Below are positions 1-6,530 of a stretch of DNA of 8,597 nucleotides, piece after piece. The first letter of the stretch is position 1. Every line of letters starts with the position of its first letter. Source of the DNA: an uncultured Eggerthellaceae bacterium (lineage in GTDB: Bacteria > Actinomycetota > Coriobacteriia > Coriobacteriales > Eggerthellaceae). The stretch spans positions 1 to 8,597 of the forward strand of contig CAMPAJ010000059.1 in NCBI GenBank assembly GCA_946631805.1. Direction: 5' to 3'. The notes beneath the pieces were generated by a model. It made no database searches, was not told the origin of the DNA, and worked only from the letters and a program-made list of their open reading frames with translations. A program made the position numbers and the translations under genes.

Positions 1-48
1 GCAGGCACTGCTCCTGTCATCCACTTAGGTTAGCCGAAGCCAAGCGAA
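1..48 (-). repeat. Left-edge copy of a structured intergenic repeat
   Basis: This stretch matches the reverse complement of 8500-8547 at 42 of 48 positions, counted by eye without gaps. The match probably continues more loosely to about 90, since both copies go on into a C-rich segment and then GGGGCGG. Read on the minus strand, which is the direction of the neighbouring hydrolase transcript, it contains a short hairpin capped by a C(UUCG)G tetraloop (30-43), conserved exactly in the other copy, and a CAGG/CCTG mini-stem. It lies just beyond the hydrolase terminator. The window begins inside or at the edge of the element, so its full extent and any inverted arms are not visible here. Confidence 0.8.
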
Positions 49-95
49 CGACCCCCGCCTCCCCCTCACACAGCGGTGGGGCGGCAACCCCGTGT

Positions 96-133
96 AAAAA
101 CAGTGCGGGCGAGGGTAATCCCCTCGCCCGCAC
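96..133 (-). terminator. Intrinsic terminator of the alpha/beta hydrolase gene
   Basis: A perfect 13-base-pair stem (103-115 with 121-133) encloses a 5-base loop. On the minus strand the stem is followed by TG and then five T residues (complement of 96-100). It starts 10 bases past the hydrolase stop codon. This is a textbook Rho-independent terminator in the minus direction. Confidence 0.9.
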
Positions 134-143
134 GCCTATTCAT

Positions 144-1070
144 CTACAGCTGCATCGCAATCCATCCGATGATGTCTTCTTCGACCTCGAACTTCAATTC
201 GTCGTAGTTATGAATCTCGTGACGATAACCGCTGTAAAGCTTGGTCATGACGTCGTGACCCGTGTCGGCGAGCCAATTTGCACACGTGTATACGCCTTCG
301 CCGAAATTCCCTACAGGGTCTTGGTCGCCAGCGATGCACAAGACGGGTAGCTCGGCGGGTACCTTTTGGGCCCATTCCGTTCCCTCGATGACGAGCATCA
401 TATCGATGAAATCGCGCAAGCTGATGTTGTGCGTGGGTTGCGTGAACGCGTCGAATGGGTCTTCTGCATGGTCCTTCTGCACGTGCGGGTCGTGGCAGAT
501 CCACTCGTTGCCAAGCGTGGCGCCCTCTTCGCAGCGGCTGAACATCCAGCCCATGAGCTCTGTCACGAAGGCAGGGTCGGAGTCGTGCGCGCCGCCGGCT
601 TCGATGACGGCGTCAAGTTTGGCCTTGACCTCGTGCGTGTTCTTGAAGATGCCCGTCGTGCCGCAATAGACGGCGCCTGCAAGTTCGTCGCCGTACTTGG
701 CCGAGAAGTCGCGTGCAATCATCGAGCCCATCGAATGCCCGAACATGAAGTACGGCAGGTCGGGGTACTTCTCGCAGACGATGTCCTTGAACAGCTTCTC
801 GTCTTCCATCATCGTGTGCGGGCCTGCATCGCCCCAGTCGCCCCAGGTATCGTTGAGAATGGCCGTTGCGCCGTGGCCCACATGGTCGTCGGCGGCAACG
901 ATGAAACCCGCGTCCATCAGCGCCACGATCATATGGAAGTAGCGCCGGGAATGCTCGCCAAACCCGTGTACGAGCTGGACGATGCCCAGCGGATCGCACG
1001 CGGGAACGTAAATCCAGCCTACGACTTGGTCGCGCCCGTTGGATGAGGGGAATTTCACTTCGTGCAACAT
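144..1070 (-). CDS. Alpha/beta hydrolase, serine aminopeptidase S33 / monoacylglycerol lipase-like
   Basis: This is a 308-residue cytoplasmic serine hydrolase with no signal peptide or membrane helix. The oxyanion-hole segment VHGFGEHSRRY lies at 34-44. The nucleophile elbow GHSMG lies at 111-115 with catalytic Ser113. The acid is probably Asp251 in AGDQDPVGNFG, and the catalytic His is His284 in GYRHEIHNY. These motifs and the length fit the Hydrolase_4 (lysophospholipase / monoglyceride lipase-like) family, whose members cleave ester bonds in lipids or small acyl compounds; the substrate here cannot be told. The ATG at 1070 is supported by AAGGAG six to seven bases upstream on the minus strand. 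The gene is divergent from everything else in the window, is followed at once by a strong terminator, and is therefore probably monocistronic. It looks intact. Confidence 0.93.
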   Translation of the reverse strand: MLHEVKFPSSNGRDQVVGWIYVPACDPLGIVQLVHGFGEHSRRYFHMIVALMDAGFIVAADDHVGHGATAILNDTWGDWGDAGPHTMMEDEKLFKDIVCEKYPDLPYFMFGHSMGSMIARDFSAKYGDELAGAVYCGTTGIFKNTHEVKAKLDAVIEAGGAHDSDPAFVTELMGWMFSRCEEGATLGNEWICHDPHVQKDHAEDPFDAFTQPTHNISLRDFIDMMLVIEGTEWAQKVPAELPVLCIAGDQDPVGNFGEGVYTCANWLADTGHDVMTKLYSGYRHEIHNYDELKFEVEEDIIGWIAMQL

Positions 1071-1463
1071 TACCTGCTCCTTCTCTTTAGAAACACGTCT
1101 TCACACTATGCGGAAAGCGCATTGCGCATTGCGCCCGCATGCCCATTATCGCCGTTTCGCCGAGCGTTTCGGTTCTCAATCTTTTTGTCCGATAGGTGTT
1201 CTCGTCGCCACGCACGATCTTTCTCCTTGCCGTCATGGGCAGGCCCGCTGAAAGCTGAACGACAACGTGTGCCTGGCCGTTTGCCCCGCCCGAAGGCGTG
1301 TGGGCCGACTGGATAAAAGAATAGTCCGAAGTGCATTGTGGAAACAAAGCGCGAGGACGTACACTGGCTGTTCAGGGCGACAGGGCCAATGCGACATTGC
1401 AATTATTGGCGTGCGGACGCGTATTTGGAGCGCGCGGCAAATAGGCGGCAGGTGAGGCGCATT
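1071..1463. other. 393-base intergenic region between divergent genes
   Basis: No convincing gene is visible here. The open frame that runs in from 1338 ahead of the GAF gene encodes a basic, GAF-unlike stretch and has no ribosome site at its own first codon. The region must hold the promoter of the minus-strand hydrolase and any promoter of the GAF gene, but no -35/-10 pair with good spacing stands out on either strand. A tandem GCGCATT repeat (1117-1134) is the only conspicuous structure. An A/T-rich GGATAAAAGAATAG patch near 1311-1324 could contribute a plus-strand -10 element, but this is weak. Confidence 0.6.
1117..1134. repeat. Short tandem repeat GCGCATT x 2.6, possible operator
   Basis: GCGC-ATT-GCGC-ATT-GCGC is a 7-base unit repeated about two and a half times, with self-complementary GCGC at each step. 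It sits 47 bases upstream of the hydrolase start codon, a position where a regulator could act. The function is inferred only from position. Confidence 0.35.
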
Positions 1464-2126
1464 ATGGGCGAAAAGAATGTGCAAACGTATACGGCGGGAA
1501 CGAAAACCGTTTACGGTAGTCGTGTTGGCCGTCCGACCGCCGATATCGCTCATGAGCGTTGCGAGACGTTGGCTTTGCTCGCGGAGTCGACGGTCCAACT
1601 CTCGCCGGAGCCGATGGTCCGCTGTATCGCCGAGCGATTCGGTTCGGATGATGTTTACCTGTACCATTATCGTCAAGATGGCGTTTTCGTTGCCCATGCG
1701 TCCCGCAAGGGCAGCCCCTACATCGAATTGCTCACGCAATCGCTTAACGATACACCGGGGCTTGCGCATCTACTCGTATACAATTCCGAACCCATAATCG
1801 TGGATTATCGCGGATCGCGATCGGGCGTCGATGTCCCTCGGATAATCCAAGAACTGGACTATACCTGCTCGTTGCTTTTGCCTGTCGTGCATGGCGGCGA
1901 GTTGTTCGGCGTCGTTCGCATCATGTATCGCGGGACTTGTCCTTGGCGTCACGAGGACGCGGATTACCTGCGTCAGGTCGGACGGTTGCTCGGCGCGAGC
2001 GCGAGCAGGATTTACAAATCCGAGAAAGAAGCGGAACTTAATGGGCTTCGAGGGCGGCTTCACGGCAGCGTTGTGGTTCTCGCTGGTGTGCACGGCCTTC
2101 ATGCTGATTTCGGTACTGCCTCTTAA
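1464..2126 (+). CDS. GAF-domain protein, probably a sensor histidine kinase truncated after its input domain
   Basis: The ATG at 1464 is chosen because AGGTGAGG lies six bases upstream and the homologous part begins soon after; the longer frame from 1338 adds 42 residues unlike any domain. The 220-residue product has one GAF domain at about residues 35-185. It resembles the input domain of the histidine kinase at 6627: both share the strand-loop pattern 'IVxDY', 'SxxLPxxxxGxxxGxxxxxY' and a following helix ('DADYLRQVGRLLGAS' here, 'GLDFLRSLGSALGS' there). In that kinase the helix runs straight into the phospho-acceptor region. Here, after residue 192 (base 2039), the frame continues for only 28 unrelated residues and stops. 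No kinase domain follows. A small soluble GAF protein could still be made, but loss of the output domain by deletion is the better reading. The ligand is unknown. Confidence 0.75.
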   Translation: MGEKNVQTYTAGTKTVYGSRVGRPTADIAHERCETLALLAESTVQLSPEPMVRCIAERFGSDDVYLYHYRQDGVFVAHASRKGSPYIELLTQSLNDTPGLAHLLVYNSEPIIVDYRGSRSGVDVPRIIQELDYTCSLLLPVVHGGELFGVVRIMYRGTCPWRHEDADYLRQVGRLLGASASRIYKSEKEAELNGLRGRLHGSVVVLAGVHGLHADFGTAS

Positions 2127-2151
2127 GAAGCTCGAAGACGAGGAGGCTTAA
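2041..2151 (+). pseudogene. Out-of-frame remnant: last membrane helix and tail of an MFS-type transporter
   Basis: In the frame one base ahead of the GAF gene, 36 codons encode a glycine-rich start (GFEGGF), a hydrophobic helix (TAALWFSLVCTAFMLISVLPL) and a charged tail (KKLEDEEA) before TAA. This is how a 12- or 14-helix MFS transporter typically ends, and it resembles the C-terminus of the complete transporter at 3646-5094 (SVAAVFACLTLVCALFLQKLP). It has no ribosome site of its own, and the frame upstream is only a shadow of the GAF gene. It therefore looks like the surviving 3' end of a transporter gene joined to the GAF gene by a deletion near 2040. A chance hydrophobic reading of the GAF tail is the alternative. 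Confidence 0.55.
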
Positions 2152-2266
2152 CTACTCCGTTATTCTGAGTGTTGGCGGGCACGCACTTCCAGGACATCGC
2201 CCGCCTGCGCCCCTTGGCTTTGCCCGTTGTCCCTCCCTGTAGATGGGCGAAGCTGCAATTGTTCGG

Positions 2267-2296
2267 TTGACCTGTTGGATGTTCCATAGCTAAACG
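2267..2296 (+). promoter_or_regulatory. Weak candidate promoter of the dehydrogenase gene
   Basis: TTGACC (2267-2272) is a good -35 element. About 18 bases later TAAACG (2291-2296) matches the -10 consensus only partly. It lies 33 bases before the chosen start codon. Only the -35 is convincing. Confidence 0.3.
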
Positions 2297-2328
2297 AATA
2301 TCCAGCATAAGTGGAAAGGATTGGAAAC

Positions 2329-3444
2329 ATGAGGTTTAAGGGTTGGATTATCGCTGGGCCGAGCCACGTCGAGCTCAAGGAATTCGATACGGAAGTCGGC
2401 GGCGGCCTCGTGGCTGTTGACAGCCCGGAATTCGAGACGGCGGAGAAGACTCCGCTGCGCGATGACCAGGTTATACTGCGCAACATCAAGTCTTCTATCT
2501 GCGGTTCCGACAAATGGCTGTACCCGATGGGCGGCGACATCCGCCGTCCGCAGGGCTGCCAATTCGGGCACGAGATGGTTTCGGAGATTATCGCGATGGG
2601 CAAGGATGTGAAGGGCTTCGAAATCGGCGACCGCGTATACCCGTTCCCGCTTTACGTCAAGGAATCGACGGCCTTCGCCGGGCGTCCGGGCGCGTTCTCG
2701 GAGCTCGTGGTATGCGACCATGCCGAGGTCAGCAAGAATCTCTACCATCTGGACGAGCGGATTTCCGATACAAGCGCGGCGATGATCGAGCCGTTTACCG
2801 TCGGTTTCAGGTCTGCGGTGACCGCCAAGCCGAAGCCCGGCGAGCGCGCGGTGGTGCTCGGTGCCGGCCCCATCGGCTTGGCAGCAGCCATATGCCTGCG
2901 CGAAATGGGCGTCGAGGACGTTACTATCGTGAACCGCTCGCGTGGCCGTCTTGAGATTGCCAAAGTGCTCGACAAACAGGTGCCCTTCGAGACCGTGAGT
3001 ACGCTCGACGAGAATTGGCTCGAGATTCTCGAGGAGCATTTTGGCACGACGCGGACCCAGACGGGCCCTGCGCTTGACGTCGACATCTGGATTGATGCGG
3101 CTTCCAACGCAGAGCTGCTCCAGACGGTCTACAACAAGAGCAAGCTGTTCGCCCGCATCTCGGTGGTAGGCGTCCATCACAAGCCGGTCGAGTTCGATTT
3201 GCGCAAGCTCACATGGTCGGGCGTCGAGTTGCTTGGCTCTGCCGGGTATCGCCCCGATGACGTGCCGCGCGTCATGAAGGCCATGGAGTCCGGCCGCTAT
3301 GACATCGACAGCATCGTCACGGCAACGTATCCGTTCGATAAGTTCGACGAGGCCATCGAATTCTGCCAGGACGGCTCGAAGTGCCTTAAGTGCCAGGTCG
3401 ATTTCTCGGATTCGCAGTACGCTAACTGGCGCGAAGAGCTGTAA
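2329..3444 (+). CDS. Zinc-dependent medium-chain alcohol/polyol dehydrogenase
   Basis: This is a 371-residue member of the MDR superfamily, which oxidises an alcohol or reduces a carbonyl with a nicotinamide cofactor. The ATG at 2329 follows AAAGGA with an 8-base gap; a GTG six codons earlier would overlap that site. The N-terminal catalytic lobe has the active-site zinc ligands Cys58 (ICGSDKW), His81-Glu82 (FGHEMV) and Glu154 (MIEPF). The cysteine cluster that binds the structural zinc in classical ADHs is absent between about 100 and 125. The Rossmann motif GxGxxG is at 178-183 (GAGPIG). The acidic residue that normally ends the second strand and selects NAD is replaced by Asn202, followed by RSR, which suggests NADP(H). 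Three cysteines (346, 352, 355) cluster near the C-terminus. Architecture resembles glucose/threonine/sorbitol dehydrogenase relatives; the substrate is not predictable. It is flanked by a weak promoter and a terminator-like hairpin, so it is probably transcribed alone. Confidence 0.9.
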   Translation: MRFKGWIIAGPSHVELKEFDTEVGGGLVAVDSPEFETAEKTPLRDDQVILRNIKSSICGSDKWLYPMGGDIRRPQGCQFGHEMVSEIIAMGKDVKGFEIGDRVYPFPLYVKESTAFAGRPGAFSELVVCDHAEVSKNLYHLDERISDTSAAMIEPFTVGFRSAVTAKPKPGERAVVLGAGPIGLAAAICLREMGVEDVTIVNRSRGRLEIAKVLDKQVPFETVSTLDENWLEILEEHFGTTRTQTGPALDVDIWIDAASNAELLQTVYNKSKLFARISVVGVHHKPVEFDLRKLTWSGVELLGSAGYRPDDVPRVMKAMESGRYDIDSIVTATYPFDKFDEAIEFCQDGSKCLKCQVDFSDSQYANWREEL

Positions 3445-3454
3445 GCGCGCTCCG

Positions 3455-3501
3455 CCGCACCCTGGTCACTCCGTTTAGCATAGCGGGGAATCAGGGTGCG
3501 G
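3455..3501 (+). terminator. Terminator-like hairpin after the dehydrogenase gene
   Basis: A perfect 10-base-pair stem (3455-3464 with 3492-3501), extendable by a G-U and a T-A pair, begins 10 bases after the stop codon. The loop is long (about 24 bases) and the following TTCTATCT is only moderately T-rich, so termination strength is uncertain. Confidence 0.5.
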
Positions 3502-3530
3502 TTCTATCTGAATGTGCCCCAGAATGAATA

Positions 3531-3617
3531 GGGCCATTCGGCCCACAGGCATGACTTTCCGTTACCTCAAAGACCCATCTGGCATGAATGGGGTGGTGTA
3601 GGCTTCAAGCCGAAGCC
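3531..3617 (+). promoter_or_regulatory. Leader of the MFS gene with two small hairpins
   Basis: Ahead of the transporter are two short perfect dyads: GGGCC/GGCCC (3531-3535, 3540-3544) around a 4-base loop, and GGCTTC/GAAGCC (3601-3606, 3612-3617) around a 5-base loop, the second ending 28 bases before the start codon. No convincing -35/-10 pair was found. They could be operator half-sites or leader-RNA structure; the role is unknown. Confidence 0.3.
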
Positions 3618-3645
3618 GTTCGACCAGATTTTAGGGAGGGGTACT

Positions 3646-5094
3646 ATGGAAGCAACGCAAGAGCGCGTCAATCCGTTTGCCGCGGCGCCTGATGGCAAGA
3701 AGAAACTGTTTTTGATAGGTCTGCTTCTGTGCGTGTTCGGCTCGATTATGCAGTCGACCACGTTGTCTATCATCTTGCCGATGGCAGCGCAGGAAGTTGG
3801 GGGCCAGGATATTTATTCGCTCGCAAGTACTCTCGGCGCGCCGCTTGGCATCGTCGGCATGCCATTGTACGGATACCTTGCCGCGCGAAATCCGTCGTTG
3901 AAAGTACCACTCATGGTCGCCTCGTACGTTGTGGGGTGTGCCGTGTTGGCGCTTCGCTTCGTTGCGTGGGACATGTGGATCATCATTATCGCCATGGTGT
4001 TTTGGGGTGTTGTATCGCCTGCCACATTCGTTTTAGGCTATTCGCTTATTCGCGATATGTTCGATGCGAAAAAAGCTGGCGCGTACCTGGGTATGTGCGG
4101 AACGGCTATGATGCTCGCATCGCTCATAGGCCCCATCGGTGGCGGTGCACTTATGGGCATGGTTGGATGGCGCCTGTTCAACTTCGTCATCCTGCCGTTT
4201 ATGCTTGTCGGGGCCCTGTGCATTGCCTTTAGCGTTAAAGTGACCAAAGAAGAGATGGCGCCGTTCGCTCGCGCCGGCAGCAGCTTTGACGTCATAGGCA
4301 CGATAGGCCTTACGCTGTTCCTTTGCGGCTTGATTCTAGGCCTTTCGCTCGGCACCGGCCTTGCACCGTTCGGCAGCTTGGCATCGAACGCCCTGTTCGT
4401 GCTTGCAATTATCGGCTTGATCATTCTCATCGTTGCAATGCGGCAGCGCCAGGCCGAGGCAATTATTCCAGCTCCAGCGCTTAAGAACCGCAACGTCCTG
4501 GCGTTCACGCTCGCGAACTTCTTCGGCATGTTCTCGAATATGGCGCTGTTCTTCTTCCTGCCGAGCTACATCATCTACGTGATTTTCAGCGGGGAAGGCA
4601 GCTTCCAAGCCGGTATCGTCATGGCATGCATGTCGCTGCTCGGCGTGTTCTTGAGTCCGTGGTTCGGCGGAAAGATTGGCAAGATGGGAACGGCAAAGCC
4701 GATCCTCGCGCTTTCCGCGGCATTGCGCGCTATCACGAACGTGCTGCTCGTGGCATATCTGATGCTGACGGGTGCCGAGGCGAGCTGGATTGTGCTGGCG
4801 GTAATCATGCTCGTGCTTGGAGGCGTCTACAACGCGACGCACACGGTATCGTTCTCGGCTGGCCCGCAAGTGCAGTTGAGTGAAGACGTGCGTCTGCAGG
4901 GCAACGCCGTCATCCAAGCTGGCCAGAATATTGGCTCGGGCGTTGGCACTGCGGTGTACTCGGTCATTATCGGCATGGCGGGCATTACGGGCGGTATGCC
5001 CATCGCGTTAAGCGTTGCAGCTGTGTTCGCATGCCTGACGTTGGTGTGTGCGCTCTTCCTGCAGAAGCTCCCGACGGCAGGGGCTCAGGCGTAG
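3646..5094 (+). CDS. MFS transporter, DHA2 (14-helix drug:H+ antiporter) type
   Basis: The 482-residue, strongly hydrophobic protein has about 14 predicted membrane helices, the length and layout of the EmrB/QacA-like DHA2 exporters. A short polar, basic N-terminus (KKK at 18-20) precedes helix 1. The segment GPIGGGALMGMVGWRLFNF (162-180) corresponds to the antiporter motif C region and the WR...F signature of DHA2 proteins. Arg135 in YSLIRDMFD fits the charged helix-4 position used for proton coupling. The loop 2-3 motif A is degenerate (GYLAARNPSLKV instead of GxLaDrxGrk), so it may be an atypical exporter or carry an organic anion or metabolite. The start follows AGGGAGGGG with a 4-base gap. 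It lies between a hairpin after the dehydrogenase and its own strong terminator, so it is probably its own transcription unit. The substrate is unknown. Confidence 0.88.
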   Translation: MEATQERVNPFAAAPDGKKKLFLIGLLLCVFGSIMQSTTLSIILPMAAQEVGGQDIYSLASTLGAPLGIVGMPLYGYLAARNPSLKVPLMVASYVVGCAVLALRFVAWDMWIIIIAMVFWGVVSPATFVLGYSLIRDMFDAKKAGAYLGMCGTAMMLASLIGPIGGGALMGMVGWRLFNFVILPFMLVGALCIAFSVKVTKEEMAPFARAGSSFDVIGTIGLTLFLCGLILGLSLGTGLAPFGSLASNALFVLAIIGLIILIVAMRQRQAEAIIPAPALKNRNVLAFTLANFFGMFSNMALFFFLPSYIIYVIFSGEGSFQAGIVMACMSLLGVFLSPWFGGKIGKMGTAKPILALSAALRAITNVLLVAYLMLTGAEASWIVLAVIMLVLGGVYNATHTVSFSAGPQVQLSEDVRLQGNAVIQAGQNIGSGVGTAVYSVIIGMAGITGGMPIALSVAAVFACLTLVCALFLQKLPTAGAQA

Positions 5095-5146
5095 CTGCAT
5101 CAGACGCCTCGTGTTGCCGGGGCATGCGAGTCATTTGGCTACTTTT

Positions 5147-5191
5147 GCGAATCGTCCGATTAGAAGAACTCTATTCGGACGATTCGCTTTT
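5147..5191 (+). terminator. Intrinsic terminator of the MFS transporter gene
   Basis: A perfect 13-base-pair stem (5147-5159 with 5175-5187) with a 15-base loop is followed directly by TTTT (5188-5191), 52 bases past the transporter stop codon. Confidence 0.85.
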
Positions 5192-5201
5192 ACGGAGCAG
5201 G

Positions 5202-5207
5202 TATGAT
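5202..5207 (+). promoter_or_regulatory. Candidate -10 element of the FKBP gene
   Basis: TATGAT differs from the consensus TATAAT at one position. The matching -35 would fall within the right arm of the preceding terminator and is poor (no TTGACA-like hexamer at 16-18 bases). Transcription would start near 5214 and give a leader of about 45 bases. Confidence 0.4.
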
Positions 5208-5257
5208 GCCGTAGTGATGGCATATGGTGTTTCCGCTGTCGTGAGGAGGGGTGGCAT

Positions 5258-5761
5258 ATGCCCGAAATCGGTGAAATAGTTCAAGTCCATTACGTAGGCA
5301 CGCTCGATGACGGAACCCAGTTCGACAGTTCGCGCGATCGCGGCGAACCGCTCGAGTTTACGGTCGGCGGTCAGAAGATGCTGCCGCTGTTCGAGAAAGC
5401 CGTGAGCGAAATGCAGGTCGGCGAACGCAAGAGCATTCACCTTGAAGCGAAACAGGCGTATGGCGAGCGTGACGAGGGCTTGGTTATGGATGTGCCCGCT
5501 GGGATATTGGCGGGTGCGCCTGAGCTCTCGAAGGGGCAGCGCATCACGCTCATGACCAAAATCGGGCCTTTGTCGGCCACGGTGCTCGAGCTTGGTTCGC
5601 AGGTCGTCAAGCTCGACTGCAACCATGAGCTTGCCGGCAAAGCCATAAACTTCGATATCGAGCTGCTTGGCGTGAAACACGAATCGGCCGTCGAGCACGA
5701 GCTGCACGGCGAAGGATGCGCTTGCGGCTGCCATCGCTTGAAGGAGTCCCTTGAAGGCTAG
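5258..5761 (+). CDS. slyD: FKBP-type peptidyl-prolyl cis-trans isomerase, SlyD-like, with metal-binding tail
   Basis: The 167-residue cytoplasmic protein catalyses proline isomerisation and acts as a folding helper; in SlyD relatives it also delivers nickel. The FKBP core is at 1-69 and 126-140 (VHYVGTLDDGTQFDSS, LEFTVGGQKMLPLFEKAV, then NFDIELLGV). The inserted chaperone (insert-in-flap) domain spans about 70-125 and ends in the family signature NHELAGKAINF. The C-terminal tail is rich in potential metal ligands: His141, 147 and 150, then Cys154, 156, 158 and His159. It is shorter than the E. coli SlyD tail but of the same kind. The usual P-G in the active-site loop is P-L here (44-45). The start follows GAGGAGGGG with a normal gap. 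It has its own transcript judging from the terminator upstream. The symbol is by family resemblance. Confidence 0.9.
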   Translation: MPEIGEIVQVHYVGTLDDGTQFDSSRDRGEPLEFTVGGQKMLPLFEKAVSEMQVGERKSIHLEAKQAYGERDEGLVMDVPAGILAGAPELSKGQRITLMTKIGPLSATVLELGSQVVKLDCNHELAGKAINFDIELLGVKHESAVEHELHGEGCACGCHRLKESLEG

Positions 5762-5856
5762 GGGCCTGTGCCCAGCGGTGCTTCTCGCGTCAGCTCGCTG
5801 AACCCTGTCTGGCCGGCCCAATTTAGGGGGCCGAAAGTTCATGATTGCCTTGGATG

Positions 5857-5885
5857 TGTACAAATCCCCGCAGGATGGGGGTACA
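5857..5885 (+). promoter_or_regulatory. Interrupted inverted repeat upstream of the VOC gene
   Basis: TGTAC (5857-5861) pairs with GTACA (5881-5885), and inside it CCCC (5866-5869) pairs with GGGG (5877-5880), leaving AAAT unpaired on one side. It lies 67 bases before the VOC start codon. It could be an operator or a leader hairpin. Sequence alone does not decide. Confidence 0.35.
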
Positions 5886-5952
5886 GTTAGCGCGTCGGTT
5901 CGCTCATACGGGCGCACCGATACAGGGAATCATTCGCAGAAGGAGAGAGCCC

Positions 5953-6492
5953 ATGTTTGAGACGATTCTGAACAAGTACGGCCCCGATCAGCTTTCTTAT
6001 ACCGTGAAAGACGTCGATGCCGCCGTCCAGGAATTCTACGAGCTATTCGGCGCAGGTCCGTTCCTGAAGATGGGCCCGCTGAAGTATGAGAGCTGCACCG
6101 TGCGCGGCAAGGAATCCGATCCCGAGATCGTCATCGCGCTGGGTATGTGGGGCCAGATGCAGGTCGAGTTCGTGCAGAAGACCAACGACGAGGCCATGCT
6201 GTTCGACGAGAACGGTTACGGCTTCAACCACATCAACGTTATCGTGGACAACTACGACGAGGCAATCGCCCTGCTCAAGGAGCATGGCTACGAGGTCGGC
6301 CAGGAGATGACGAGCTCCGGCAAGCCCATCGCCTACGTCGATACCATGGCTGGCGAGAACATTGGCCATCACATCGAGATTCACGAATACAATCCCGTCA
6401 TCGACATGACGAAGAAAGCCTATGAGATTTGGGACGGCAAGGATCCGTGGATGGACCTGCAGACCGTAATTGCCGCCATGAAACAAGAATAG
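5953..6492 (+). CDS. VOC-superfamily (glyoxalase-fold) protein
   Basis: The ATG at 5953 is preceded by AAGGAGAG with an 8-base gap; the open frame extends further upstream but without a ribosome site or fold-like sequence. The 179-residue protein has two beta-alpha-beta-beta-beta modules: the first starts at DQLSYTVKDVDAAVQEFYELFG (12-33), the second at FNHINVIVDNYDEAIALLKEHGY (91-113). By alignment of the modules, the four metal-ligand positions are Gln13, Glu72 (MQVEFVQ), His93 and Glu142 (HHIEIHE). A Q/E/H/E set is the one found in human-type glyoxalase I, but the family also includes methylmalonyl-CoA epimerase, extradiol dioxygenases and resistance proteins, and overall similarity does not choose between them. 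The protein is cytoplasmic. A good terminator follows, so it is probably monocistronic. The function is left open: lactoylglutathione lyase or epimerase-like chemistry are candidates. Confidence 0.85.
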   Translation: MFETILNKYGPDQLSYTVKDVDAAVQEFYELFGAGPFLKMGPLKYESCTVRGKESDPEIVIALGMWGQMQVEFVQKTNDEAMLFDENGYGFNHINVIVDNYDEAIALLKEHGYEVGQEMTSSGKPIAYVDTMAGENIGHHIEIHEYNPVIDMTKKAYEIWDGKDPWMDLQTVIAAMKQE

Positions 6493-6511
6493 GCGTCGAG
6501 GGAACGCGAAG

Positions 6512-6526
6512 CGATTCAACGAATCG
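6512..6526 (+). promoter_or_regulatory. Short perfect dyad CGATTC-AAC-GAATCG
   Basis: Two complementary 6-base arms flank a 3-base loop, immediately ahead of the terminator stem. In RNA it would form a small hairpin that could protect the 3' end or stack on the terminator. Its role is not known. Confidence 0.35.
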
Positions 6527-6530
6527 TCAG

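Noticed and set aside
1338..1463. 42-residue N-terminal extension of the GAF protein
   Set aside because: No ribosome site at the upstream codon, basic low-similarity composition, and a well-placed AGGTGAGG before the ATG at 1464.
2174..2205. GGCGGGC/GCCCGCC hairpin as terminator after the GAF gene
   Set aside because: Only seven pairs with an 18-base loop and no T-tract follow; may be incidental.
2290..3180. 296-codon open frame antisense to the dehydrogenase gene
   Set aside because: It lies wholly opposite a gene with complete MDR motifs, has no recognisable domain and is rich in Arg/His/Ala as expected for a shadow frame in GC-rich DNA.
3608..3617. AGCCGAAGCC resembling part of the edge repeat, as a third copy
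   Set aside because: Only about ten bases match and the same string also occurs by chance in the dehydrogenase gene (near 2829); flanking repeat bases are missing.
5171..5917. 248-codon minus-strand frame across the FKBP gene
   Set aside because: It covers a clear FKBP gene and a terminator; no family signature is seen.
5845..5952. N-terminal extension of the VOC protein
   Set aside because: The upstream frame starts at a non-ATG codon with no ribosome site, and the fold begins just after the ATG at 5953.
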